Shown: positions 8,543-16,317 of the stretch, piece by piece | Layout of the letters: each line of letters opens with the position of its first letter | Position numbering within the stretch: the first letter of the stretch is position 1 | Assembly (NCBI GenBank): GCA_020636355.1 | Contig: JACJYB010000001.1 | Span: 372,001 to 436,000, forward strand | Length of the DNA: 64,000 bases | Direction: 5' to 3' | From: Lewinellaceae bacterium | GTDB lineage: Bacteria; Bacteroidota; Bacteroidia; Chitinophagales; Saprospiraceae | Notes under the pieces: model-generated | What the model was told of the DNA's origin: nothing | Database searches by the model: none | Seen by the model: the letters and a program-made list of their open reading frames with translations, nothing else | Position numbers and translations under genes: made by a program

Positions 8543-9976
8543 TTAGCTGGTGATTAGCAGCCAGATCTGTGTTGTGAAGAAGCAAACGATCAATCCCAGA
8601 ACAATAGGCAAAAAGGTAGATACCAGCGTCCATTTCCAGCTATGGGTTTCCTTGAAAATGGTGTAAATGGTGGTTGAGCATGGATTGTGTAATAAGCTGA
8701 AAAGCATGAGGTTAATACCCGTCAATAGCGTCCACCCACCGGCTCTCAAAATTTCTTCTGTACCCTGAATGGAAGCAGTATCAAACATGACTCCTGCTCC
8801 GGCGCCTACCCCTGACATGCCTGTTTGCAAGACAGTGAGCATCAGGACGGTTGGTATGACGATTTCATTGGCAGGAATGGCAATGATGTAAGCCAGCAGG
8901 ATCACTCCATTTAACCCGAAAATGACCGCAAACGGATTCGACCAATCGATGAAATGTTCGGCAATGCTTATTCCGTGAATGTGCACATTGGCGACAACCC
9001 AGATGAGGATTCCGGCCGGCAGTGCAAATACGATGGCTCGCCATAACACAAAGATGGTTCGGTCGATCAGGGACGTATATAACGTTTGCCAAATCCTCGG
9101 CGGCCGGTAGGGAGGAAGCTCCAGGCTGAATGCAGACGCTTCACCCCGTAAAATGGATTTGCTAAGTCCCCAGGATACCGCCAGGCTGAACCCAATACCC
9201 AACACGGCTATCCCAACCACAGCGCCGGCGGAGACGATTCCTGCCAGGTAAGAGGGAACAGCTCCTCCGATGAAGATGGTAGCGATTAGGATTTGAGTGG
9301 GCCAGCGGCCGTTGCAAAGGGAAAAATTATTGGTGATGATCGCAATGAGACGCTCCCGGGGACTGTCGATAACCCGCGTAGCAATTACGCCTGCTGCATT
9401 GCAACCGAATCCCATGGATAAAGTCAGGGCTTGTTTGCCATGTGCGCCTGCCTTGCGGAATAAGCTATCCATATTAAAGGCAACCCTGGGCAGATAACCA
9501 AAATCCTCCAATAACGTGAACAGCGGAAAGAAGATGGCCATTGGTGGCAGCATGACCGAAACCACCCATGCTACAGCCAGGTAGGCACCATCTATCAGGA
9601 CTCCGGACAGCCAGGCCGGCGTACCTATATTCGCTGCAAATTGTTTGAGCAGAGGATACAGTTTGCCGATAAACAAATCCGCCAGTAATCCGGAGGGGTA
9701 GTTCGCCCCGGAAACAGTCAGCCAGAATACCAGAGCCAGCAATAAAAACATAATCGGGAAACCCAGCCAGCGACTGGTGACAATACGGTCTATTTTCAGG
9801 TCGAAATGTTTGGCCGGATCTCCTTCCTGGGCCACCGTGCGTTGTGCGATCCGCGAAGCATCTTCATAGATCGACTCGATCACCGTGTCGTGAAAATTGA
9901 CGCCCAAATCCCAGCGTAAATTATTCGCCAGTGAAAGGATTTCGTTGTCTTTATTGGTCAAATTAGAGGTTTCCAT
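8543..9976 (-). CDS. feoB: Ferrous iron transport protein B, permease part
   Basis: 477 residues corresponding to the C-terminal part of FeoB. It begins with the end of the helical GDI domain (NFHDTVIESIYEDASRIAQ) and then has about eight to ten membrane segments with the two Gate (nucleoside-recognition) repeats. Conserved FeoB stretches are visible: LLEDFGYLPRVAFNMDSLFR, LSMGFGCNAAGVIATRVIDS (with the conserved Gly-Cys-Asn) and AGGWTLLTGINLMLFSLLHNPC. It forms the Fe(II) channel in the inner membrane. The GTPase part is in the preceding ORF, in the same frame and separated only by TGA ACT before this ATG. Either FeoB is split here or one stop interrupts a single gene. Last gene of the feo operon. 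Confidence 0.9.
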   Translation of the reverse strand: METSNLTNKDNEILSLANNLRWDLGVNFHDTVIESIYEDASRIAQRTVAQEGDPAKHFDLKIDRIVTSRWLGFPIMFLLLALVFWLTVSGANYPSGLLADLFIGKLYPLLKQFAANIGTPAWLSGVLIDGAYLAVAWVVSVMLPPMAIFFPLFTLLEDFGYLPRVAFNMDSLFRKAGAHGKQALTLSMGFGCNAAGVIATRVIDSPRERLIAIITNNFSLCNGRWPTQILIATIFIGGAVPSYLAGIVSAGAVVGIAVLGIGFSLAVSWGLSKSILRGEASAFSLELPPYRPPRIWQTLYTSLIDRTIFVLWRAIVFALPAGILIWVVANVHIHGISIAEHFIDWSNPFAVIFGLNGVILLAYIIAIPANEIVIPTVLMLTVLQTGMSGVGAGAGVMFDTASIQGTEEILRAGGWTLLTGINLMLFSLLHNPCSTTIYTIFKETHSWKWTLVSTFLPIVLGLIVCFFTTQIWLLITS

Positions 9977-9979
9977 AGT

Positions 9980-10774
9980 TCAGGATGCCAGGGTTGGAAA
10001 AGTAGTGGGACTTAAAGTACCCAATTCGCCGGTGCGTATGGCATCGATGATGCTCTCGTCACCTTCCAGCAGTCGAAGCGCCACCCAGTTAAGGTTAGGA
10101 ATGCCTGGGAATTGTTCCTCAAGCTTTTTCACAAGCGTTGCAATGGCATGATTCAGCTTGGGCGACTTGCTTTTGGCCCGGTGTGGTTTACAAACGTATT
10201 TTCCGGAGGCCACTTCCTCGATGGCCTGGATTAATTCGGGCATTCCTTCTTTTTGCCTTGCGGCGGCAGGGATGACCGGGATACCCAATTCTTTGGACAG
10301 GTTTCGCAGGTCAATTTCGATGTGATTCCGCTTGGCTTCATCCATCAGATTTAGGCATAATACTGCTCGATCGGTAATTTCCAGGATTTGCAGGGTCAGG
10401 TTCAGGTTGCGTTCAAGACGCGTTGCATCGGCAACAATGACGGTGACATCCGGACGGCCAAACAATATGAAATTACGGGCTACATCTTCATCCGTACTGG
10501 TTGATAACAAGGAATAGGTGCCGGGCAAGTCTACCACTTTATAGCGCTTTTCCGCATAGGAATAGCCGCCTTCAGCCCGTGATACGGTTTTCCCTGGCCA
10601 GTTTCCCGTATGTTGGCGTAAGCCGGTCAGGTTGTTAAACACAGTGCTTTTGCCGGTATTGGGATTTCCGGCCAGGGCAATCACATAATCGACCCGATCC
10701 ATGGCGATGCCCATGCGGATCAGATGTTCCTTATGGTGCACCGGACAATTTTCACATCCCTGAGTATTGTTCAT
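9980..10774 (-). CDS. feoB: Ferrous iron transport protein B, GTPase part
   Basis: 264 residues with the FeoB G domain: G1 GNPNTGKST (residues 36-44), switch I TGNWPGKTVS, G3 DLPGTYSLLS, G4 NLMDEAK and the start of the GDI helical domain (NWVALRLLEGDESIIDA). GTP binding drives Fe(II) uptake by the membrane part. The first residues form a Cys/His cluster (CENCPVHH), seen as an N-terminal extension in some FeoB proteins. The start overlaps the stop of the upstream regulator gene as ATGA (10771-10774), which suggests translational coupling. The stop TGA (9980-9982) is in frame with the downstream permease ORF; the normal protein would be about 740 residues in one chain. Confidence 0.9.
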   Translation of the reverse strand: MNNTQGCENCPVHHKEHLIRMGIAMDRVDYVIALAGNPNTGKSTVFNNLTGLRQHTGNWPGKTVSRAEGGYSYAEKRYKVVDLPGTYSLLSTSTDEDVARNFILFGRPDVTVIVADATRLERNLNLTLQILEITDRAVLCLNLMDEAKRNHIEIDLRNLSKELGIPVIPAAARQKEGMPELIQAIEEVASGKYVCKPHRAKSKSPKLNHAIATLVKKLEEQFPGIPNLNWVALRLLEGDESIIDAIRTGELGTLSPTTFPTLAS

Positions 10775-11832
10775 GATGCTTCGTTCTTAATGCGTTTGAT
10801 AAAGATCAGATCAGCTTGTTGTTTACGGATACCGACCGTGGTTCCCAGAATCCGGTAGCCCACCGGGTCGCCGCTGGCGCTGTACAATTCTGCTCGTATG
10901 GCCGTACCCGGAACAAAACCGAGGTCCATTAATCTTCTCCGTTGCTGACCTCTCATATTGGGAGATAAACCGGCAATCTCTGCGGATTCTCCGATAGCCA
11001 ACGAGGAGAGCAGGTCGAGTTTTTCCCGGATTTTTTCCTTGGATTGAATGGTTTCTACGGTAATGCTGGCTGCGAAAAGGGTGGTGAGGATGCATTCTTC
11101 CCCATCGGCAGCAAAGGTGATTTTCCCATCGGTTTTATCCATTACATAAACCTGCATGCCGGGATACAAACCTAAGGCCACGAGCTGCTCGTAAATGGTA
11201 TATGGTTCATCCTCCAAATGGACGATTTGGGCCACGGTGCCTTCCTCCAGGCTACTCAGGGGTTGCCCGCGGTGGACGGGCATTGCTCCTTCAATCGTCG
11301 GGATCGGATCGCCGTGGGGATCGAATACCGGATTGCCCATCCGCGCCGCCAGTTGATTGGCTGCAGAAGGAGAAAGTTGATGTTCCTGCAAGTCAGCCTC
11401 TCCGTGCCAGTCCATTTGGTCGATGCCTGTTTCATCGGCCAGGTAGCGTTCCCATATGCGGTGTACACGGATGATGCGCAGTGCGTAGGATCTGCCGGCG
11501 TCAGTGAGTTGCAGGTTAGCCTCATCCTCCATCGTGATCAGCCCCATCGTGCGCAGGCGGTTCAGCAAGCGGGCTGTTTTGTCGGTGGAGATATGCAGAT
11601 TACCCGCAATACTGTTCAGATTGCAGGCGGTTTTTTTGTATTCGCAGTCAAACAGAAATTTAAGGGCATCTTCGAGCCAAACTCGTTGTTTATTCAAATT
11701 TGATTTTCGAGATAAGGCGATTAACCCATATTTGGGCCAGAAGATTCCGGCAAGGACCATCAAGACCCCGAAGCCAAGCAACAGGCTCAAAGCAGGCCCG
11801 GTGATCCATCCGATGTAAGTGATTTCAACCAT
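10771..11832 (-). CDS. Membrane-anchored DtxR-type metalloregulator fused to two FeoA-like domains
   Basis: 353 residues from the ATG at 11832; a TTG 12 bases upstream is less likely. An N-terminal membrane helix (PALSLLLGFGVLMVLAGIFW) is followed by a winged helix (LNSIAGNLHISTDKTARLLN, RTMGLITMEDEANLQLT), then a DtxR-type metal-binding/dimerisation region (RVHRIWERYLADETG, DLQEHQLSPSAANQLAARMG, DPHGDPIPT). Two SH3-like FeoA domains follow: LSSLEEGTVAQIVHLEDE...LGLYPGMQVYV, and LAIGESAEIAGLSPNMRG...LMDLGFVPGTAI. DtxR proteins repress iron genes when loaded with Fe(II) or Mn(II); FeoA domains normally dock on FeoB. This protein therefore probably couples sensing at the membrane to feo transcription and perhaps to transport. 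It is first in the operon, and DtxR-like boxes lie upstream. Confidence 0.85.
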   Translation of the reverse strand: MVEITYIGWITGPALSLLLGFGVLMVLAGIFWPKYGLIALSRKSNLNKQRVWLEDALKFLFDCEYKKTACNLNSIAGNLHISTDKTARLLNRLRTMGLITMEDEANLQLTDAGRSYALRIIRVHRIWERYLADETGIDQMDWHGEADLQEHQLSPSAANQLAARMGNPVFDPHGDPIPTIEGAMPVHRGQPLSSLEEGTVAQIVHLEDEPYTIYEQLVALGLYPGMQVYVMDKTDGKITFAADGEECILTTLFAASITVETIQSKEKIREKLDLLSSLAIGESAEIAGLSPNMRGQQRRRLMDLGFVPGTAIRAELYSASGDPVGYRILGTTVGIRKQQADLIFIKRIKNEAS

Positions 11833-11917
11833 TCCAGTTTTCAAGCTAAAAGATACATTTCTTTTGCCAGCGTCAGAATCACCGTACGATGAGGATCCTC
11901 TTCAATACCAGCAATTA

Positions 11918-11931
11918 TTAGACAAATCTAA
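11918..11931. promoter_or_regulatory. DtxR-type operator box 1
   Basis: TTAGACAAATCTAA is a perfect 5-4-5 palindrome (TTAGA, four bases, TCTAA), a form close to the binding sites of DtxR/MntR-type regulators. It contains the -7 element of the feo promoter on the minus strand, so binding should block initiation. Confidence 0.7.
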
Positions 11932-11953
11932 AAATAAATTTAGATAAGTCAAA
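11923..11953 (-). promoter_or_regulatory. feo operon promoter
   Basis: On the minus strand TTTG (11950-11953), 19 bases, then TAGATTTG (11923-11930), an exact fit to the Bacteroidota -33/-7 consensus. Both elements are embedded in the two operator boxes. The leader to the ATG at 11832 is about 85 bases. Confidence 0.7.
11940..11953. promoter_or_regulatory. DtxR-type operator box 2
   Basis: TTAGATAAGTCAAA is a second 5-4-5 palindrome with one mismatch (TTAGA against TCAAA). Its centre is 22 bases from that of box 1, about two helical turns, so two dimers would lie on the same face. It covers the -33 element. Confidence 0.6.
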
Positions 11954-11988
11954 ATAGTTTACAAAAAGCATGTATTTCAGCGAAATAG

Positions 11989-12264
11989 TCAGGAAGATTT
12001 GCCTAAAACGCGTGATTTGGCCGTTTTGGAATCGATTACCGGAATTATTTCAAAATCGGCATAGGCCTCCCACTGTTCGGTCCAGGCTAATAACCGCTCG
12101 AGGGAAGGAGCTTCCATGACCTGATAACAGGTCGATACCGACTCGTCCAACCAGCTATTCACATAGATGATGTCAGGCGGAAGTAAACGACCTTCCCGAT
12201 CCAGCCGCTCATACAATGCTTTCACCTGGCCGGCATGGAAATGTTCGATGATCATAAAGGTCAT
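11989..12264 (-). CDS. DUF3303 family protein
   Basis: 91 residues from the ATG at 12264. The protein begins MTFMIIEHFHAGQVKALYER, with GRLLPPDIIYVNSWLDES, CYQVMEA and WEAYADFEIIPVIDS further on. This order (MIIEHF, RGR-LPPxxxYVxSW, CFQVMEA, W..xxDFEVxPV) is that of the DUF3303 family, small cytoplasmic proteins with a ferredoxin-like (dimeric alpha-beta barrel) fold. No biochemical function is established. It stands between the feo regulatory region and the ThuA gene, on the same strand as both. Confidence 0.8.
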   Translation of the reverse strand: MTFMIIEHFHAGQVKALYERLDREGRLLPPDIIYVNSWLDESVSTCYQVMEAPSLERLLAWTEQWEAYADFEIIPVIDSKTAKSRVLGKSS

Positions 12265-12364
12265 AGACAACGATTTTACTGAAGGTAAGCCCGGGAGCCC
12301 AAATTACATCCGGTTGATCTCGGAATTTGGTGAAACTCGCGGATTCTAAGCATGGAAGCAGGAT

Positions 12365-13185
12365 TTAGTCATCTACGGAGTGCCCGAGCCAGTCAAGGGC
12401 ATCCAGAATCATCCGGTCTTGCCTCTTACTACTGAATGTTGATGACAAGGTTGCGTTCGTATGTCCTTCGTAGTCGATATCATTATGACCCATGTTGAAA
12501 TAGATCATGTGGTAGGCCCGGTTTGTCCATACCACCGGATAGTCGCCTTCATGCCAGATTTCATGCGGTTTTGGTCCGGTGCCCAGTGGGAAACTGCTCG
12601 GATCAATCGATGCCAGCACCTCAATCTCCGGGTTATCCCGCAGGTTGTTTTCCCACCGATACCATTCATTGGGTGCAGCAACTATGGTCTCTGGTAAATG
12701 TTGGGTGGCCGGGTGGTGGTGATTTTCAATCTTCAGGATCGCGGAAGTTGGCCTCCAGGTATTGCTTTTGTATTGACCGCAGCCTAGAAAAGATTCGTGG
12801 TACCAATTCCAATCCTGAGGAAAATCCGATGGTGTAAGTGCAAAAGCTGCAAAGTGAAATCCCATCCAGGCGCCCCCGTTTCTCATGTACTCTTCAAAGG
12901 CTGCGCGTTGTTCGGGTTTTTCAGGCCTGGTATCTAAAAATAGAATGACCTGATATCGCTTCAGGGTATCTGGGTTCAGGTGATTCCAGTCATCCGTATA
13001 CCGGAAAAGAAAATTGTGTTTGTGAGCTTGTAATCCAAACCACTTCTTTGCTTCTTTCACAAAACTGATGTGTGCCTGATCATTTTGTGCGGTATAAAAA
13101 GCCAGGACCAGTAGTTGACATTGCCTGCTACCAAGGACGGGGTAAGGAGTGACCAAGTGAAAATCAGAAAAACAAGCTGCTTCAT
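12365..13185 (-). CDS. ThuA-like (trehalose utilisation) domain protein, one frameshift
   Basis: A secreted ThuA-like protein of about 273 residues. The mature part has the family pattern: LLVLAFYTAQNDQAHISFV (start of the class I amidotransferase-like fold), YQVILFLDTRP, FEEYMRNGGAWMGFHFAAF, IEVLASIDPSSFPLG, PVVWTNRAYHMIYFNMGHND and LDALDWLGHS at the end. ThuA relatives act in sugar (trehalose, 3-keto-glucoside) metabolism or are secreted with glycan enzymes; no active Cys is needed. A signal peptide (MKQLVFLIFTWSLLTPSLVAG, ATG at 13185) is encoded in a different frame. The two frames join near 13125 if one base is missing there, so this is annotated as one gene with a one-base deletion. Confidence 0.75.
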
Positions 13186-13308
13186 GAATGAAAGATAGCA
13201 AGTCAACCGGTTAAATTTAAATCCACATACCTATGTTTGACCGGATCATAGTATTCGTTGTATCCCTCCTTTATTATCTTTCAGATGAAATAGTTCCAAT
13301 TTTTTAGA

Positions 13309-14609
13309 ATGATGTTGGTCGGAGCAGGATTAGGAATCCTCCTGTTATTGTTGGTTTTAATCTTGACCAGACGACTTTCCGCGTTGTCGGCGTTGGTGTT
13401 AGTGCCCGTTATCGGTGCATTGATAGCCGGATTTGGAATTCAAACCTTTGATTTTGCGATTTCGGGGATTAAAACATTGCACCGGTTACGGCCATGTTCG
13501 TATTTGCCATCCTGTTTTTGGCATCCTGACCGATGCCGGCATGTTTGATCCGGTCATTGATTTCATATTAAGGCAGGTTGGAAGAGATCCGACGCGCATC
13601 GCTGTCGGTTCCGCTATGTTAGCCATGGTTGTACATTTGGACGGCTCCGGGGCGGTGACCTTTCTGATAGCCGTTCCGGCAATGTTGCCCTTATACGATG
13701 CCTTGCACATGGATCGGCGTGTACTTGCTGCCACCGTTGCACTTGGTGCCGGGACAATGAATATGGTTCCCTGGGGTGGTCCGACCATCCGGGCAGCAAC
13801 GGCATTACATATGGACATTACGGCCCTGTATAATCCAGTAATTCTGCCACAATTGGCCGGGTTAGCTTTTGTGCTCTGGGTAGCTTACCGGTTGGGGAGG
13901 CGTGAACGCCTTCGTTTAACAGCAGGGGATTTGACTTTTCAGGATCCCATCAGGCCAGACACCTGACCGGGGAACAACAAGGTCTTCGGCGGCCAAACCG
14001 GTTCTGGATAAATGTCTTATTGACCTTAATTACCATCGGTTTGTTGATAAGCGGGAGGATTCCTCCAGCCCTGATATTTATTCTTGCTGCCACCCTGGCC
14101 ATGCTGGTTAATTATCCATCGGTCCAGGATCAGAAAGCTCGTATCGACGCGCATGCCAAAGCCGCGATATTAATGGCTGGTATTTTGATAGCTGCTGGCG
14201 TTTTTACGGGAATAATGAAAGAGTCCGGGATGATCGAGGCCATGGCTCAGGCTGCCGTCCGCTTATTGCCGGCCTCCTTTGGAAGGCACCTTCCCGTAAC
14301 CATTGCATTGACCAGCATGCCCATGAGTTTGTTATTCGATCCGGATTCCTACTACTTCGGAATATTACCGGTGGTGGCCGGTATGGGCGAAACCATGGGC
14401 GTGGAGCCGGTCTCCATTGGACAAGCAGCCATCCTCGGGCAAATGACAACCGGCTTTCCGTTCAGTCCGCTGACGCCAACGACCTTTTATTGATCGGGCT
14501 TACTCAAATTGAATTGGCTGATCACCAACGGTTTGGGATGAAGTATGCATTCTATACGACATTGGTCATGACTGCAATCGCTGTTTTGACCGGATTATTT
14601 GCATTGTAA
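13309..14609 (+). CDS. CitMHS-family carboxylate transporter, four frameshifts
   Basis: Reassembled from four frames (ATG 13309 to TAA 14607-14609), about 435 residues. Family landmarks are present in order: GILTDAGMFDPVIDFILRQV, HLDGSGAVTFLIAVPAMLPL, GTMNMVPWGGPTIRAATAL, MKESGMIEAMAQAAVRLLP, MSLLFDPDSYYFGILPVVAG and TGFPFSPLTP, followed out of frame by FLLIGLTQIELADHQRFG. These are the CitMHS (citrate-metal:proton symporter) signatures; about 12 membrane helices are expected. Breaks fall near 13477, 13517, 13955 and 14487, each repaired by adding one base, mostly next to a T or G run. The gene directly precedes AtuA-type genes, which suggests uptake of a carboxylate that those genes degrade. 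Substrate not proven to be citrate. Confidence 0.75.
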
Positions 14610-14619
14610 CAGATTATGG

Positions 14620-15962
14620 ATGAGCGATATACCTGATGTAATCCGCATCGGCTCGGGAGCTGGCTATTCAGGCGACCGGATCGATCCTGCTATCGAACTG
14701 GTAGAAAAAGGCAACCTCGATTTCCTGGTATTTGAGTGCCTGGCTGAACGGACGATTGCACTGGCTCAGCTGAGACGGAGCAGGGATCCCCAATCCGGAT
14801 TTGACCCACTGCTTGAAGAACGTATGCAGGCATGCTTACCGGGTTGTGCTTCACAAGGCATCCGGATTATCTCCAATATGGGAGCGGCCAATCCGCAGGC
14901 AGCATTGGCTAAAACAAAGCGATAGCCCAAACACTTGGTATCAAAAACCTGTCACTGGCGGCGATTACCGGTGATGAAGTTTCTGCATTATTGGCGGGAG
15001 GAGAATACACCTTGCTGGAAACCGGCGCCCCGCTGGATTCTATCCGGGACAGGATCATCTCAGCGAATGCTTATCTGGGGATGGAACCGATCGTTGAGGC
15101 TTTGGATCAGGGAGCACATATCGTCCTAACAGGGAGGGTTGCTGACCCGGCATTGTTCCTGGCTCCTGCGGTCCATGCTTTCGGTGGGACCGGCAAAATT
15201 ATCGCTTGATGGGTCAGGGAATTGTGATGGGACATTTGCTCGAATGCGCCGGTCAGGTCTCGGGTGGTTATTTTGCCGATCCCGGTTATAAAGATGTTTC
15301 CGGATTGGATCACCTGGGATTTCCTTTCGCCGAAGTGCTACGGGAAGGAACTTTCTCGGTCCGTAAAGTTGATGGCTCGGGAGGACGGATTGACCAGGCG
15401 ACCTGTACGGAGCAGCTGCTGTATGAGATTCATGATCCTGCCCGCTATCCTACTCCGGATGTGATTGCCGATTTTAGCGGGGTAAGCTTGACAGAGGAGG
15501 GAGAGATTGTGTTACAGTCCGGGGCGGAAAAGGTCATCCACCGTCCGGCCAACTAAAAGTATCCATCGGTTACCGGGACGGATACCAGGGTGAGGGCCAG
15601 ATCAGTTATGGAGGAGTCAATGCCGTTGCACGCGGCCAACTTGCATCGGAGATCCTGCAAAGAGATTTGCCCGATGGCAGATTCCTGCTGAGGACCTGCG
15701 CTTCGATTTAATTGGGTTGAATGCACTTTATGGGAAAGGCACGGAATCCGTTGCGCCGGCAGAAGTTCGCCTAAGAGTTACGGTGCGATCCATGTCCCCA
15801 TCCATTGCCGCACAAGTTGGCAGGGAGGTAGAAGCGTTGTATACAAATGGTCCTGCCGGAGGTGGTGGCGCCATCGCCCAGGTCCGTGAAATCGTGGCAA
15901 TACAGTCCGTTTTGATACCTGCGGAATTGGTTAAACCTCAAATTCACCTGGAAAAAATCTGA
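14620..15962 (+). CDS. AtuA-like protein (DUF1446, acyclic terpene utilisation family), four frameshifts
   Basis: About 450 residues from the ATG at 14620, spread over five frames by four single-base losses (near 14920, 15205, 15550 and 15690). Conserved elements in order: RIGSGAGYSGDRIDPAIELV, LDFLVFECLAERTIALAQ, IRIISNMGAANPQAA, AHIVLTGRVADPALFLAP, MGHLLECAGQVSGGYFADPG, GQISYGGVNAVARGQLA and LRVTVRSMSPSIAAQVG near the end. This is the AtuA/DUF1446 family, named for the Pseudomonas terpene-utilisation gene but widespread in carboxylic-acid catabolism; the exact reaction is not established. It follows the CitMHS gene by ten bases and its C-terminal partner gene follows after one base, so the three form one operon. 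Confidence 0.75.
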
Positions 15963-15963
15963 T

Positions 15964-16289
15964 ATGAAATTACATGAGATTGCCCACAGCCGAACGGGGG
16001 ATAAAGGCAATACCTCCAATATTTCTGTCATCGTTTATAAAAGGGAAGATTATGCCTGGTTAAAATCTGTCTTGACGGTCGAGTGCGTCAGGCAACATTT
16101 TTCGGGCATGGTACGCGGTGAGGTCATTCGGTATGAACTTCCCGAATTGGGTGCTTTAATTTTGTGCTGTACGATGCGCTCGGTGGGGGCGTAACCCGCT
16201 CATTAGCCCTGGATGCCCACGGCAAGACATTGTCCTCGTTCCTGCTCTCGCTGGAACTACCCGAAAAGGACAAGTGGACTAACCAATAA
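15964..16289 (+). CDS. AtuA-associated C-terminal ferredoxin-fold domain as separate gene, one frameshift
   Basis: About 108 residues. It starts MKLHEIAHSRTGDKGNTSNI and continues with SGMVRGEVIRYELPELGAL, then, after one lost base near 16153, FVLYDALGGGVTRSLALDA and SFLLSLELPEKDKW before TAA 16287-16289. The H-x-R-x-G-D-K-G-[DN]-T-[AS]-N-I opening is the hallmark of the small domain that is fused to the C-terminus of AtuA in many species. Here it is a separate gene one base after the AtuA gene. It probably forms a complex with that protein. Its end lies 28 bases from the stop of the convergent cyclase gene. Confidence 0.75.
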
Positions 16290-16317
16290 ATTGGAGGGAT
16301 TGTACCCGGATTTTCGG

